64,000 nucleotides of DNA from Actinomycetes bacterium (GCA_023394615.1 JAEXAI010000002.1:170767-234766), one strand, 5' to 3'. Shown: positions 34,317-43,449, counted from the first letter of the stretch. The notes: a model not told the origin generated them from the letters alone. Translations and numbers: made by a program.

Positions 34317-34426
34317 CGCTGCGGCAAAAGGGGGCAAGGACCGGTCAATCGATGAACCCGGGAGTGCGATTCTTCAACATTCCAGGGAAAACCGGTCAAA
34401 CGATCACGCAAATGTAGGAATTGAGC

Positions 34427-34876
34427 TGCGTCTCGGAAGTTGGCACATGGATCCCGGCTGCGGGATGCCTCCCATGGGCTACGCGACACGTCCTATGGAC
34501 TTCGATGGGCTCCCATAGGCTGCAAGATGTGCTCCACGAGCTCCGCGACCATGGTTTCAGGGCATTTTCCGATTTGAAAACAGGATAATGGCGAGCAAGC
34601 GAGGTAAAGTACGACCTCCATTTCCGTCCGTCCAAAGGGGTTTCCTGCGACCTGCGGTTATGCGGAGCCGATTTTCCGTATCCCCGGTTTTGTCTGATTT
34701 AGCGGGACTTATATGCGACAGCATCGTACTTTACTTCGTTTACTTGGCGTTTTTCTGTTTTGAAATCGCAAAAAGGCTCCAGAAAGCGAAAAACAGGCAC
34801 ACCGGATTGAAGAAAACGCGAATCATCGAGCCCCGCGCCTTGCGGCCGGGATCCATGCACCAACTTCCGAGACGCA
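34427..34876. repeat. Outer 35-bp inverted repeats flanking element copy 2
   Basis: The segment at 34427-34461 (containing GTCTCGGAAGTTGG and ATGGATCCCGGC) is repeated in inverse orientation at 34842-34876 (GCCGGGATCCAT, CCAACTTCCGAGAC) with three mismatches. They enclose about 380 bp that contains the second copy of the 213-bp element. Copy 1 shows no such outer pair. Confidence 0.8.
34549..34790. repeat. Copy 2 of the ~213-240 bp non-coding element, inverted relative to copy 1
   Basis: The core 34563-34775 is the reverse complement of 20937-21149 with scattered differences and the same core length. The terminal inverted repeats include CGATTTGAAAACAGG on the left and CTGTTTTGAAATCG on the right. 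No open reading frame of note is inside. It lies just after the second metal cluster, as copy 1 lies after the first. Confidence 0.85.
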
Positions 34877-34905
34877 AGGCAGGTTCACCGCCGGCGGGGG
34901 ATAGA

Positions 34906-35661
34906 TTATTCCTCTGCCGCGCCCTCTTCCTTTTCGTCGATAAAATCCATGATGGCATCGACTGCGATAGCCTGCTGAGCCTCTGCGGAAATCGTTGCAT
35001 CGGGATCGCCCGACTGCTTGCCGTAGTTTCCGAATTGCGCATGATTGCCGCCGTCGATGATGACGATATTGTCGGTATAGTCGATTTTTTCCGCAACACT
35101 TGTATTGAGCGTGCCATAGATGGTGAGCGCGTTTTCGGTCGGATAGCCTCCGTACACATAGGCACCTAGCAGGATAAGGCCCTGAACAGAATACTGGTGT
35201 TGCGATGCGTAAGAGCTGGCCATCGCTCCTCCCATGGAATGCCCGCCGATGAACCAGTGGTCGATCCCTTTCACCAAATCGAAGGCACCGTCCGCTGTGT
35301 CCACATCGAAAATCGCCATGTTGAATGGCATCTGCACCAGCACGCACGTGATCCCCCTGTCTTTCAGTTGTTCGAGCAATGGAAGATAGGGCGTGCTTTC
35401 CACCTTTGCACCGGGGTAGAAGATGAGTGCCGTATCGCTTGGCCCGTCGGGTGCAAGGATGGTATAGCGGCCCGCAACCTGCAGCGTTTCGTCTGTTTGA
35501 GCAATGGCTTGCGCTGTGGGGTCGGCGTGGTAGTAGTCAGAGGCATAGACGAAGAATCCGATAGCGCAAAGCGCGATGATGCTTCCTAGAACCGCGAGCG
35601 CGATCTTCAGCTTGCGATGGCGCTTCAGGGGGGTTGTTGTTTCAGCGGTGTCGATACCCAT
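34906..35661 (-). CDS. Membrane-anchored alpha/beta hydrolase
   Basis: The 251-residue protein has a basic N-terminus, a membrane span (about 20-40), and a small hydrolase domain with 'ALIFYPGAKVES', 'VLVQMPFNMAIFD', the nucleophile elbow GGHSMGG and a late 'DGGNHAQFGNYG' that gives the His. This layout fits the dienelactone-hydrolase-like/Abhydrolase_5 group. The catalytic domain is probably outside. Start ATG 35661 has a TAGGAAA site. It is followed by the repeat elements at 34.4-34.9 kb. Substrate unknown. Confidence 0.85.
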   Translation of the reverse strand: MGIDTAETTTPLKRHRKLKIALAVLGSIIALCAIGFFVYASDYYHADPTAQAIAQTDETLQVAGRYTILAPDGPSDTALIFYPGAKVESTPYLPLLEQLKDRGITCVLVQMPFNMAIFDVDTADGAFDLVKGIDHWFIGGHSMGGAMASSYASQHQYSVQGLILLGAYVYGGYPTENALTIYGTLNTSVAEKIDYTDNIVIIDGGNHAQFGNYGKQSGDPDATISAEAQQAIAVDAIMDFIDEKEEGAAEE

Positions 35662-35707
35662 TCGTTTTCCTATTCTGATGTACGCGTGCCTTGACATCTT
35701 ACCAAAA

Positions 35708-35774
35708 CGTGTCAGTAGCGTGTCAGTAGGACGTGTCCCAAGGGTGTCAGTAGGACGTGTCGTTTGACACGTTT
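35708..35774. repeat. Compound GTGTCA repeats
   Basis: Three partial units of the family (CGTGTCAGTAGG, GTGTCAGTAGGACGTGT) end in CGTTTGACACG. They lie between the divergent hydrolase genes, next to the start of the minus-strand one. Confidence 0.65.
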
Positions 35775-35878
35775 TCTATTCGAAAGATTTTTCGCGCAAT
35801 CGTCTGCGCAATCGCGCACCTTTCGAAACATAGGCAGTTGCAACTTCGCTCCGAAGCGTCAGAATAAACCCAGATGAC

Positions 35879-36811
35879 ATGAAGCAGGTTCAAAGGACGG
35901 GGAGCAGTCGAGGGTTGGGCATTCTCTACGAAATACTTTCGACGCCATACGCCTATCTGAAAAAGGCTTTCTGCTCAGGTGAGAAACCGCAGCGCTCGTG
36001 TGCGCCTGTCGTTATTCCTTTTGGCAATCATCGCCAGCAGCACTGCGTGCTTTGGGAACCCGACGCGGTAACCCACGAGGAAACCGTCATGTATTACCAC
36101 GGCGGTGCCTACGTGTTCGGGTCGCCGGAATCGCTCGACAATCTGGCGGATGCCTACAATTCGCAAGGGTATCGTTTCTGCTCGGTGGGTTTTCGCAAGG
36201 TGCCAGGGAGTCGCTTCCCCGCACAGGTCGATGATGCCTTTGCTGGGATTCAAGCTGCGCTTTCATGGCTTGAAGAGCACGGTCGCCCCGCGCGAAGAAT
36301 TGTTGTTGGTGGTACTTCTGCCGGCGGGCACTTGGCTTATCTTGTGGCTTACGGTCGAAAACTGCAACAAACATACGGCTTCGATGGCCGGCGGGTAGCA
36401 GCTTGTATATCGGTGGCGGGCATCGCATGCGGCGAAGACATGCTGATCACTCCGTTTCCCTGCTACGCTGCGTGGCGTACGTGCGTGAATTTGTCGAGTG
36501 AGAATCACAGTCGCGGCGCCATGCGCAAGGTGGCGGCTGGGTATTCGCCCATCAATCTTGTGGATGCGAAATCGAGCGTGCCGCTGTTCATCATTCATGG
36601 GCGCGCCGATAAAATGAGCCCTTATGCAAGCCAAGAGCGTTTTGTGCGAAAACTCCAGCAGGTAGCGGGGGTGGGGATGGTCCATCTGCTGACGTTGCAG
36701 TCATGGAAATGGCAGCACATGCTGCTCACGGTTACGCTGTACAAGCATCGCGTGCGTGATTTTCCGCCTTTGCAAGAGCTCTTCGATTGGCTGGACGAGG
36801 CCCTGCGCTAG
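35879..36811 (+). CDS. Alpha/beta hydrolase of the hormone-sensitive-lipase type
   Basis: The 310-residue protein has the HSL/acetyl-esterase pattern: the oxyanion motif 'YYHGGAYVFG', the nucleophile elbow GTSAGG, a late Asp in 'IIHGRADKMSPY' and a C-terminal His ('WQHMLL'). No signal peptide is seen. It probably hydrolyses short acyl esters. It is one of five alpha/beta hydrolases in this window. ATG 35879 is used; no strong ribosome-binding site precedes it. Confidence 0.83.
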   Translation: MKQVQRTGSSRGLGILYEILSTPYAYLKKAFCSGEKPQRSCAPVVIPFGNHRQQHCVLWEPDAVTHEETVMYYHGGAYVFGSPESLDNLADAYNSQGYRFCSVGFRKVPGSRFPAQVDDAFAGIQAALSWLEEHGRPARRIVVGGTSAGGHLAYLVAYGRKLQQTYGFDGRRVAACISVAGIACGEDMLITPFPCYAAWRTCVNLSSENHSRGAMRKVAAGYSPINLVDAKSSVPLFIIHGRADKMSPYASQERFVRKLQQVAGVGMVHLLTLQSWKWQHMLLTVTLYKHRVRDFPPLQELFDWLDEALR

Positions 36812-36823
36812 ACGCGAGAGGGT

Positions 36824-36892
36824 GTCAAAGGGGACGGGCCGTTTGACATATGCTCAAGCGATCATATGTCAAACGACCCGTCCCTTTGACAC
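36824..36892. repeat. Long palindrome, best-conserved copy of the GTGTCAAA family
   Basis: Arms of about 30 bp run from GTGTCAAAGGGGACGGGC to CATATG and back to CCCGTCCCTTTGACAC, with a loop of about 10 bases. It lies between the convergent hydrolase and LysR genes, so it can also serve as a two-way terminator. Confidence 0.85.
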
Positions 36893-36903
36893 CTTTTAAC
36901 ACG

Positions 36904-37809
36904 CTAGAGGTACTGCACGAATACGTTGACAAACGAGGAGACAATTTTTCGCATGCTCGACGGCATTTCCTTGTTGATGGCGATAAACGCAGTGAACGTG
37001 GCACGCTTGTCGTTTAAAGGAATGTGCTGGAAGTCGGAGAAGTTGTTGTGCTGTATGTAGGGCTTGAAGCTGTACATGGTTGCGTGATCTTTGTTCAGGA
37101 TGTCTTTGCACAGCGTAGGATTGTTCGTGGAAAGGATCACATCGATATCGGCCAATTTCGACAGGGCATGAATGCCGCACGTGCCGCCTACTTCGTAGAC
37201 GATGATGGGGTACTGGGAAAGGGTATTTACGGAAAGCGACTTCTGATTTGCCAAGGGGTGTCGCGGCGAAACGGCGATGTAGATGGGAAACGTCTTCAAT
37301 TCGATTAGCTCGACGTTGCTGGGAACGGCATCGAAGAATTCGGTAATCAACTTCGAAACCAAAAGGATACCGCACGTATCGACATCCTTCGAGACTCGGC
37401 TGATGATGTCTTGCCGGTAGCTTTCGCAGGTGAATGTGGCGACATTGGGGTAGAGCGAGCAGAATTCCGCGAAAGCGAAAGGCAGAATGGATATGTTGAG
37501 CATAGGGGAAATGCAAAGGTTCAAATTGCCCCGGATTCGCTCTTGAGGGTTGTCGGCGTTGGACAAATCTGTTTGGAGTACGTTCAATCGGGTCATGATA
37601 TCCTGTGCTGCCATCAGCACTTTTTCGCCATCTCCGGTTAAACGGACTCCCTTTTTGCTGCGTTCGAGCAGCTGGCAGTTGAATTCTTGTTCGAGGTTCT
37701 GCAGGGACTTGTTCAATGCTTGACGAGAAGTGTTCAGATTCTTGGCGGCCATATTGATGGAATTGTACTTTGCCACTTCGATCAAACCCGACAATTGCTC
37801 TAAACGCAT
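36904..37809 (-). CDS. LysR-family transcriptional regulator
   Basis: The 301-residue protein has an N-terminal LysR helix-turn-helix (residues 1-60, 'LIEVAKYNSINMAAKNLNTS' then 'RQALNKSLQNLE') and a C-terminal effector domain of two lobes. It is divergent from the glycyl radical operon that begins 618 bp away, and is the only candidate regulator for it. An inverted repeat TTTAAC-N7-GTTAAA lies 67 bp upstream of its start. The effector could be the operon's sulfonate substrate or a product. Confidence 0.88.
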   Translation of the reverse strand: MRLEQLSGLIEVAKYNSINMAAKNLNTSRQALNKSLQNLEQEFNCQLLERSKKGVRLTGDGEKVLMAAQDIMTRLNVLQTDLSNADNPQERIRGNLNLCISPMLNISILPFAFAEFCSLYPNVATFTCESYRQDIISRVSKDVDTCGILLVSKLITEFFDAVPSNVELIELKTFPIYIAVSPRHPLANQKSLSVNTLSQYPIIVYEVGGTCGIHALSKLADIDVILSTNNPTLCKDILNKDHATMYSFKPYIQHNNFSDFQHIPLNDKRATFTAFIAINKEMPSSMRKIVSSFVNVFVQYL

Positions 37810-38426
37810 AGTAAGTCTCCTCGAATAGCAGAGAAATAGATGAAACCTCTAAACGACCTGTTTATTATTGCACAGTTTAACTATTTTGGTTAAATATAAG
37901 TTAAATGCTAGGAATTCCGAAACACGTTTGAAACATTCCTTTTTGGCGTGGTGGCGTTTCTGCGCAATGCGTCATGCTGAATTTCTCGTGACACAGGGAC
38001 CCATGCATACCGTCCGAAAGCACTCATCGGGAGCGTTTGCAACAGGGTTGTGGACCACGCCCACCTTGCAACCGACGCATGCAAGGAAGCGAAACAACCC
38101 AAGAAAACAAAAACGCCCATTTTGGCCAGATAAGGCATTATACCGTTAGAATATGCAGGTCAAGTGCGTATAACAGGGATATTTACACACAATGGCGAAT
38201 GCAACATAGCATGCAATATTTAGCTGCAAGCGCCCCTGCGATGCAAAGCATATGGATAGCTTATGCCTGTATTAGTAATTTTGTTTGATATAGACTCCCA
38301 AGTAAGGAAATCAATAGATGAGAAAAAGAAAGGTGAGTGAGAGAGGAACTGAAAAAAGAGCAATGGAGGCTGGATTTATATTTCGTGCTTAAGTTATTGA
38401 GAGAGAGATAGAGAGAGGGGGATCAT
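37810..38426. other. Long AT-rich regulatory region before the glycyl radical operon
   Basis: The 617 bp hold no credible gene. It contains the LysR-type inverted repeat at 37876-37894, AT-rich stretches that could be promoters near 38130-38160, and a purine-rich leader from about 38300 ending in a GA-repeat tract (38390-38420) that merges with the ribosome-binding site of the transporter. The length suggests a long 5' leader or several control sites. Confidence 0.45.
37876..37894. promoter_or_regulatory. LysR-type operator candidate
   Basis: TTTAAC (37876-37881), seven bases, GTTAAA (37889-37894): a perfect dyad of the T-N11-A kind bound by LysR proteins, in AT-rich DNA upstream of the LysR gene. 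GTTAAA recurs a few bases downstream. Confidence 0.45.
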
Positions 38427-39818
38427 TTGTTAGAGTTCATAGGAAAGCAATCGAAGAAAGACATCATCCAATGGGTGATGACCTTCGTCGTTCCGTTTCT
38501 GATTTTCCTCATACCGACGAATGATGCTTTCACACCGACGATTCAACGTTATTTCGTGATAACGCTCATGGCAATCATGACTTTTTGTTTCGGGAACGTC
38601 CCGCAAACAGCGGTCGCAATCTTGTTGCCTGTCAGCTACATCATTTTCGGTGTAGCGAAACCAACAGACATTTACTCGGTTTGGTCGGGCGATACGATTT
38701 GGATGATTTTGGGAGGCATCATCCTGGCTGCGATTTTGCAGAAATCCGGTCTGTTGAAACGAATCGCCTATAAGTGCATCATCATGACAGGCGCGAGTTA
38801 CCGAGGAATCATTATCGGCCTTGGTCTCTCCAGCGTCATTTTGACGATCATCATGCCAGGCCAGGCGTTCATGGCCATCGCGGCTCTGTCGTATGGCATC
38901 TGTGTCGCGTTGCACATGGGCAAAGGCAAGGACGCAGCGGGCATCATGCTCAGTGGCGCTATACTTTCGCTGGCAACGCACTTCATCCTGTACAACCCGC
39001 ACACGCTGATCGTTTTCGGCGTAGGCGAAACTGTCACAGGCCCCTTGGACATCACGTGGATGAACTTCCTGCAGCATAACTGCATCAGCTTCGTGTTCTT
39101 CTTTGTGATGATGGCCATCTGTGTTATTTACTTCAAGCCCTCCAAGCCGATATCTGGCAAAGAGTACTTCGTAGGCGCTCTGGCCGAACTGGGTAAGATG
39201 AAGCTTCCCGAGAAGAAATGCATCGGCGTCTGCCTGCTTCTGATTGGGCTTTTGGTAACCCAGCCTTTGCATGGTATCCGCCCGGGTTGGATTTTCACCG
39301 CAATACCTATGCTTCTGTTCATGCCCGGTATTTCTGTGGGCGACAGTGAGGATCTGAAGCACATCGATTACGGCTTCATCCTGTTCATCGGCGCTTGCAT
39401 GGCAATCGGCAGCAGCACCGCCTCTTTGGGAATCGGCGATATCATCGCGAACATCGCAATCCCAGCACTGCAAGGTTACTCGGCTACGGTGGTTCTGTTC
39501 GTGGTCTACGTACTGTGCTTCCTGCTGAACTTCATCATGACGCCTTTGGCGATTTGGTCAGCATTCGCAGTACCGTTCGTGAGCATCACCAATGCATCGG
39601 GCATCAACCCCCAGGCGCTGTTCATGACGATGTATCACGCAACCGACCAGGTAATCATGCCGTACGAATACGCCTACTACCTGTTGTTCTTCTCATTCGG
39701 TCTGATTCCGATGAAAGAGTTCGTCAAGATCATGAGTATCAAAACAGTAGTGAACGTGGCGTTCGTGTTCTTGATACTGATTCCGTTCTGGCAGGTAATC
39801 GGATTCCTGATGGTCTGA
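38427..39818 (+). CDS. DASS/SLC13-type anion symporter, probable sulfonate importer
   Basis: The 463-residue membrane protein has about 12 spans and the divalent anion:Na+ symporter pattern, including 'SVWSGDTIWMILGGIILAAI', 'HFILYNPHTLIVFGVG' and a second-half 'CMAIGSSTASLG'. Most members carry dicarboxylates or sulfate-like anions. Being first in the glycyl radical operon, it likely imports the enzyme's substrate; known isethionate systems use TRAP or MFS carriers instead, so this would be a different solution. Start TTG 38427 is 7 bases from GAGGGGG and no ATG fits. Confidence 0.8.
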   Translation: MLEFIGKQSKKDIIQWVMTFVVPFLIFLIPTNDAFTPTIQRYFVITLMAIMTFCFGNVPQTAVAILLPVSYIIFGVAKPTDIYSVWSGDTIWMILGGIILAAILQKSGLLKRIAYKCIIMTGASYRGIIIGLGLSSVILTIIMPGQAFMAIAALSYGICVALHMGKGKDAAGIMLSGAILSLATHFILYNPHTLIVFGVGETVTGPLDITWMNFLQHNCISFVFFFVMMAICVIYFKPSKPISGKEYFVGALAELGKMKLPEKKCIGVCLLLIGLLVTQPLHGIRPGWIFTAIPMLLFMPGISVGDSEDLKHIDYGFILFIGACMAIGSSTASLGIGDIIANIAIPALQGYSATVVLFVVYVLCFLLNFIMTPLAIWSAFAVPFVSITNASGINPQALFMTMYHATDQVIMPYEYAYYLLFFSFGLIPMKEFVKIMSIKTVVNVAFVFLILIPFWQVIGFLMV

Positions 39819-39964
39819 TATGCGAATAAGGCCCGAGTGCGAAGGGATTGAGGCAAAAGGGAAACCCCGTCGCACCAAGGCTCTAGATAGAGAAGCATCA
39901 AGCTAAGCAAAAGCAAGTAAAGATTTAAAAAAGCAGTTCGATAGTTTTGAAAGGAAGAACCATT

Positions 39965-42460
39965 ATGGCAAACGTTACCGAATGCTGCAGGACTCTTTCA
40001 CCGCAGGAACAGCACATCGCAGATATTGCTGCTGGTGATACGAGCTACAAGAAAGGTCGCGAGCGAGTCTTCAAGATATTAGACCGCGTGCAGAACCTGA
40101 AACCCGTTATCGATCCAGAGCGTGCGAAGTACTTCACCGAGTCCATGCTGCAGACCGACGGCGAGCAAATCACCCTTCGTTGGGCCAAGGCAATGATGAA
40201 CATTGCCAAGAACATCACGGTGTATGTTGAAGAGGACAGCCTGATTTGCGGCCGCGCTGGCTGCCAGGGTCGCTACGGCATCCTGTATCCTGAACTGGAC
40301 GGCGACATCTTCGAAGAGGCTATCAAGCTTCTGCCGACCCGTACCACCTCTCCGTTTGATATGACCGATGAGACCAAAGAGGTCATATTGCGCGACGTCG
40401 CTCCGTTCTGGGATGGCAAGACGTTCTTCAACGACCTCTATGACGCTCTGCCCGAGGATACGCTGGCGCTGACCTATGAGCCCGAAGAGAAGTCAACCTC
40501 TCGCTTCATCGTGAACGAGACCGCATCTTTCCGTTCTTCGAATCAGTGGGTTATCGACTACGAGAAGGTCCTGAAGCGCGGCTTTAAGGGTATCAAGGAA
40601 GAGGCTCAGGCTGACTTGGATGCTCTAGACCCCATGGATCCTTTGGACAACGTGAACAAGAAGCCTTTCTACGAGGCCATCGTCATCGTGTGCGACGCAA
40701 TCGTACTGTGGGCAAACCGCTATGCAGAGCTGTATCGCAAGGAGGCTCAGAAGTGCAGCGACCCTGTTCGCAAGCAGGAAATGGAAGAGATTGCCGAGCG
40801 TTGCAGCTACGTGCCGGAAAACCCTGCCCGCAATTTCCGCGACGCAATCCAGTCTCAGTGGTTCGTGCAGATGTTCTCCCGCTTGGAGCAGAAGACAGGC
40901 ACAATCATTTCCAATGGTCGTATGGACCAGTACATGTATCCTTATTACAAGGCTGACAAAGATGCTGGTAAACTGACCGACGAGCAGGCCATGGAATACT
41001 TCGAGTGCATGTGGGTCGGCATGTCGCAGTTCATCGACTTGTATATGTCTACCACCGGCGGTGCCTTCAACGAGGGCTATGCGCACTGGGAGGCTGTGAC
41101 CATCGGCGGGCAGACTCCTGACGGCGAAGATGCCACCAACGAGCTGACCTACCTGTTCCTGAAGTCCAAGAGGGAATTCCCGATGCATTACCCCGACTTG
41201 GCAGCCCGCGTGCATGCTCTTTCCCCGCAGCGCTACATCGAAGAAGTTTCCGAGACCATCAAAGAGGGCAGCGGCTTCCCGAAACTGCTCAACGACGAGG
41301 AAATCGTGCTGCAGTTGGTGTCTAACGGTGCCAAGATCGACGAAGCTTACGATTACGCAGTCTCCGGCTGCGCTGAGGCCCGCATGCCAAACCGCGATAC
41401 CTTCACTTCCGGCGGCGTTTACATCAACTTCGCTTCCGCAATCGAAATGGTTATGTACAACGGTCGTACGCTGAAGACTGGCGATGAGGTGCTGGGTCTG
41501 CAAACCGGCGACGTCGAGGACTTCAAGTCGTTTGACGATGTGTGGAACGCCTACGTGGCTCAGGCACGCAACCTGCTCAAGCATGCGTTCGTTCAGCAGA
41601 AAAACATCGACCGCTTGCGCGAGCGTCACTTCGGAGCACCGCTGCTGTCAGCTTGCCATGACCTGTGCATGAAGGAAGGCCTGGACCTGCATACTGAGTT
41701 CATTCCGGGCGGCGTTGACATCGGATACTTCGAGTCCATGGGCTTCGGCACGGTTGTCGACTCCTTGGCTGCAATCAAGAAATGCGTCTTCGATGACAAG
41801 AGCACCACGTTGGCCGAAATCCGCGAGGCAATGAAAGCTGACTTCAAGGGCTACGAAGTTTTGCAGCAACGTCTGCGTAAAGCTCCTAAGTACGGCAACG
41901 ACGATCCCTATGCGGATGAAATCGGTAAGGCATGCGACTTGGTGTGCTCCGAGTTTACCGCCAAGTACTCCCGTTCCTTGGGCATCAACTACTGCCTGCG
42001 CTACGTGCCCTTTACCTCCCATGTACCGTTCGGCAAGGTCGTCGGCGCAACACCGAATGGCCGCGTAGCTTGGTTCCCGCTCTCCGACGGCTCTTCCGCT
42101 TCGCAGGGTGACGACATCAACGGACCTACGGCAGTGCTTTTGAGCAACTACTACACGAAGAACCCCGGATTCCATGATCGTGCCGCCCGTTTGCTGAACA
42201 TCAAGTTCGACCCCAACACGGTCCAGGGCGAAGAGGGAACCGAGAAACTGTGCTCCTTCATCCGCACCTGGTGCGACCTGAAACTGTGGCACGTGCAGTT
42301 CAACGTGATCAACCGCGAGACGTTGGTTGCCGCGCAGAAGAACCCGGACAAGTACAGAGGCCTGATCGTTCGTATCGCAGGCTACAGCGCGTACTTCTGC
42401 GACCTGTCCCCGGCGCTGCAGGACGACCTGATTGCCCGTACGCAACAGACTGGTTTTTAA
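39965..42460 (+). CDS. islA: Glycyl radical enzyme, isethionate sulfite-lyase-like (C-S lyase)
   Basis: The 831-residue enzyme carries the thiyl Cys469 and Glu471 (SGCAEARMPNR) and the glycyl radical loop Gly806 (VRIAGYSAYF). Arg190 and Gln194 (FRSSNQ) and Arg679 (CLRYVPF) are also present. Each is one residue beyond the numbering I recall for Bilophila IslA (R189, Q193, C468, E470, R678, G805; 830 residues), where the Arg/Gln set holds the sulfonate. It should therefore cleave isethionate to acetaldehyde and sulfite in the cytosol without oxygen. The closely related dihydroxypropanesulfonate lyase HpsG is the main alternative. Choline, glycerol and arylacetate enzymes fit less well. ATG 39965 has AAAGGAAG. 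Confidence 0.8.
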   Translation: MANVTECCRTLSPQEQHIADIAAGDTSYKKGRERVFKILDRVQNLKPVIDPERAKYFTESMLQTDGEQITLRWAKAMMNIAKNITVYVEEDSLICGRAGCQGRYGILYPELDGDIFEEAIKLLPTRTTSPFDMTDETKEVILRDVAPFWDGKTFFNDLYDALPEDTLALTYEPEEKSTSRFIVNETASFRSSNQWVIDYEKVLKRGFKGIKEEAQADLDALDPMDPLDNVNKKPFYEAIVIVCDAIVLWANRYAELYRKEAQKCSDPVRKQEMEEIAERCSYVPENPARNFRDAIQSQWFVQMFSRLEQKTGTIISNGRMDQYMYPYYKADKDAGKLTDEQAMEYFECMWVGMSQFIDLYMSTTGGAFNEGYAHWEAVTIGGQTPDGEDATNELTYLFLKSKREFPMHYPDLAARVHALSPQRYIEEVSETIKEGSGFPKLLNDEEIVLQLVSNGAKIDEAYDYAVSGCAEARMPNRDTFTSGGVYINFASAIEMVMYNGRTLKTGDEVLGLQTGDVEDFKSFDDVWNAYVAQARNLLKHAFVQQKNIDRLRERHFGAPLLSACHDLCMKEGLDLHTEFIPGGVDIGYFESMGFGTVVDSLAAIKKCVFDDKSTTLAEIREAMKADFKGYEVLQQRLRKAPKYGNDDPYADEIGKACDLVCSEFTAKYSRSLGINYCLRYVPFTSHVPFGKVVGATPNGRVAWFPLSDGSSASQGDDINGPTAVLLSNYYTKNPGFHDRAARLLNIKFDPNTVQGEEGTEKLCSFIRTWCDLKLWHVQFNVINRETLVAAQKNPDKYRGLIVRIAGYSAYFCDLSPALQDDLIARTQQTGF

Positions 42461-42497
42461 TCAAAACGTTGTGTGAGATAGCTGTAAGTTAATAACA

Positions 42498-42540
42498 AAA
42501 GACTGTGTCGCCAATGGTTTTCACAGGGGGCACAGTCTTT
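42498..42540 (+). terminator. Attenuator-like hairpin between lyase and activase genes
   Basis: AAAGACTGTG and CACAGTCTTT pair perfectly, and an inner GCC/GGC extension is possible. TTTGTTT follows immediately. It ends just before the activase ribosome-binding site, so it probably trims most transcripts and keeps activase levels well below the lyase. Confidence 0.65.
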
Positions 42541-42558
42541 GTTTCGAGGAGGACACAC

Positions 42559-43449
42559 GTGGAAAAGGGATGCGTTTTCAATATCCAGAAGTACTCGGTG
42601 CATGACGGTCCCGGGATCAGAACGGTAGTTTTCCTGAAGGGCTGTCCACTGCACTGCCGGTGGTGCTGCAATCCGGAATCGCAGATGACGAAGCCGCAGA
42701 TTGCCTACAACATCGAAAAGTGCATCGGGGATGTATGCGGGCTGTGCTTGGATGTGTGCCCGAATCACAACATCGCGCTGATGGACACGAACAAGGTGTT
42801 GATCAATCACGACAATTGCGTCAACTGCCTGCGTTGCGCAGAAGTGTGCCCGGCAGATGCGATCATCCGCTACGGCGACTATCGCGACGTGGACGATGTC
42901 ATGAGAGAAGTGCAAAGGGACTTGACGTTTTACAGCCGTTCTGGCGGCGGTCTGACAGTAAGCGGCGGCGAGCCGTTGATGCAGAAGGATTTCACGCTGG
43001 CTCTGCTGAAAGAGGCGAAAAATCGGGGAATCAATACCGCGATTGAAACGTGCGGCTGCATGCCCTGGGATGAGGTCAAGGAAATTTTCGAATACCTCGA
43101 TTTTGTGCACTTCGACATCAAGAGCCTGAACGCGGAAAAACACGAGGAATGGACCGGACGGGACAACGCCATGATTCTGGACACGTTCAAGAACATGCGC
43201 AAAACCTATCCGAAGCTGCAAACCTGCGTGAGAACACCAGTGGTACCTGGCTTCAATGATACGGAAGAAGACATCTCGGCGATTCGCGATTTGGCTTGGA
43301 GCTTCCCGAACACGGACTACGAAGTGCTGCATTACCACCGTTACGGCATGACGAAATACGAGTTCATGGGCAGAGAGTACGAGCTTGGCGAAACCGAGCT
43401 CGACGATGAGCTGTTTGCAAAACTAAAAGAGATTGCGGCGCAGAAATAA
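42559..43449 (+). CDS. islB: Glycyl radical enzyme activase (radical SAM)
   Basis: The 296-residue activase has the radical SAM motif C29-x3-C33-x2-C36 (CPLHCRWC) after 'SVHDGPGIRT'. Two ferredoxin-type cluster motifs follow (C55, C60, C63, C67 and C87, C90, C93, C97), as in activases of the non-PFL glycyl radical enzymes. 'SGGEPLMQ' follows. It uses SAM and an electron to place the radical on Gly806 of the upstream lyase. I chose GTG 42559, with GGAGGA upstream; the frame is open back to 42505 but that part overlaps the hairpin. Confidence 0.88.
   Translation: MEKGCVFNIQKYSVHDGPGIRTVVFLKGCPLHCRWCCNPESQMTKPQIAYNIEKCIGDVCGLCLDVCPNHNIALMDTNKVLINHDNCVNCLRCAEVCPADAIIRYGDYRDVDDVMREVQRDLTFYSRSGGGLTVSGGEPLMQKDFTLALLKEAKNRGINTAIETCGCMPWDEVKEIFEYLDFVHFDIKSLNAEKHEEWTGRDNAMILDTFKNMRKTYPKLQTCVRTPVVPGFNDTEEDISAIRDLAWSFPNTDYEVLHYHRYGMTKYEFMGREYELGETELDDELFAKLKEIAAQK

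Noticed and set aside
36824..36892. Phage attachment site or origin
   Set aside because: The palindrome is one of a multi-copy family at gene ends, with no integrase, tRNA or replication gene nearby.
38430..39473. A 347-codon minus-strand open frame opposite the DASS transporter
   Set aside because: It is His/Gln/Asp-rich, typical of an antisense shadow, and opposite a clear membrane protein gene.
40625..41629. A 334-codon minus-strand open frame opposite the glycyl radical enzyme
   Set aside because: It is an antisense shadow of a strongly conserved enzyme gene with no independent support.
39965..42460. Choline TMA-lyase, glycerol/propanediol dehydratase or arylacetate decarboxylase
   Set aside because: The substrate-pocket Arg190, Gln194 and Arg679 fit a sulfonate lyase, and the total length and radical positions match IslA by one residue. 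I did not rule out the sulfonate lyase HpsG.
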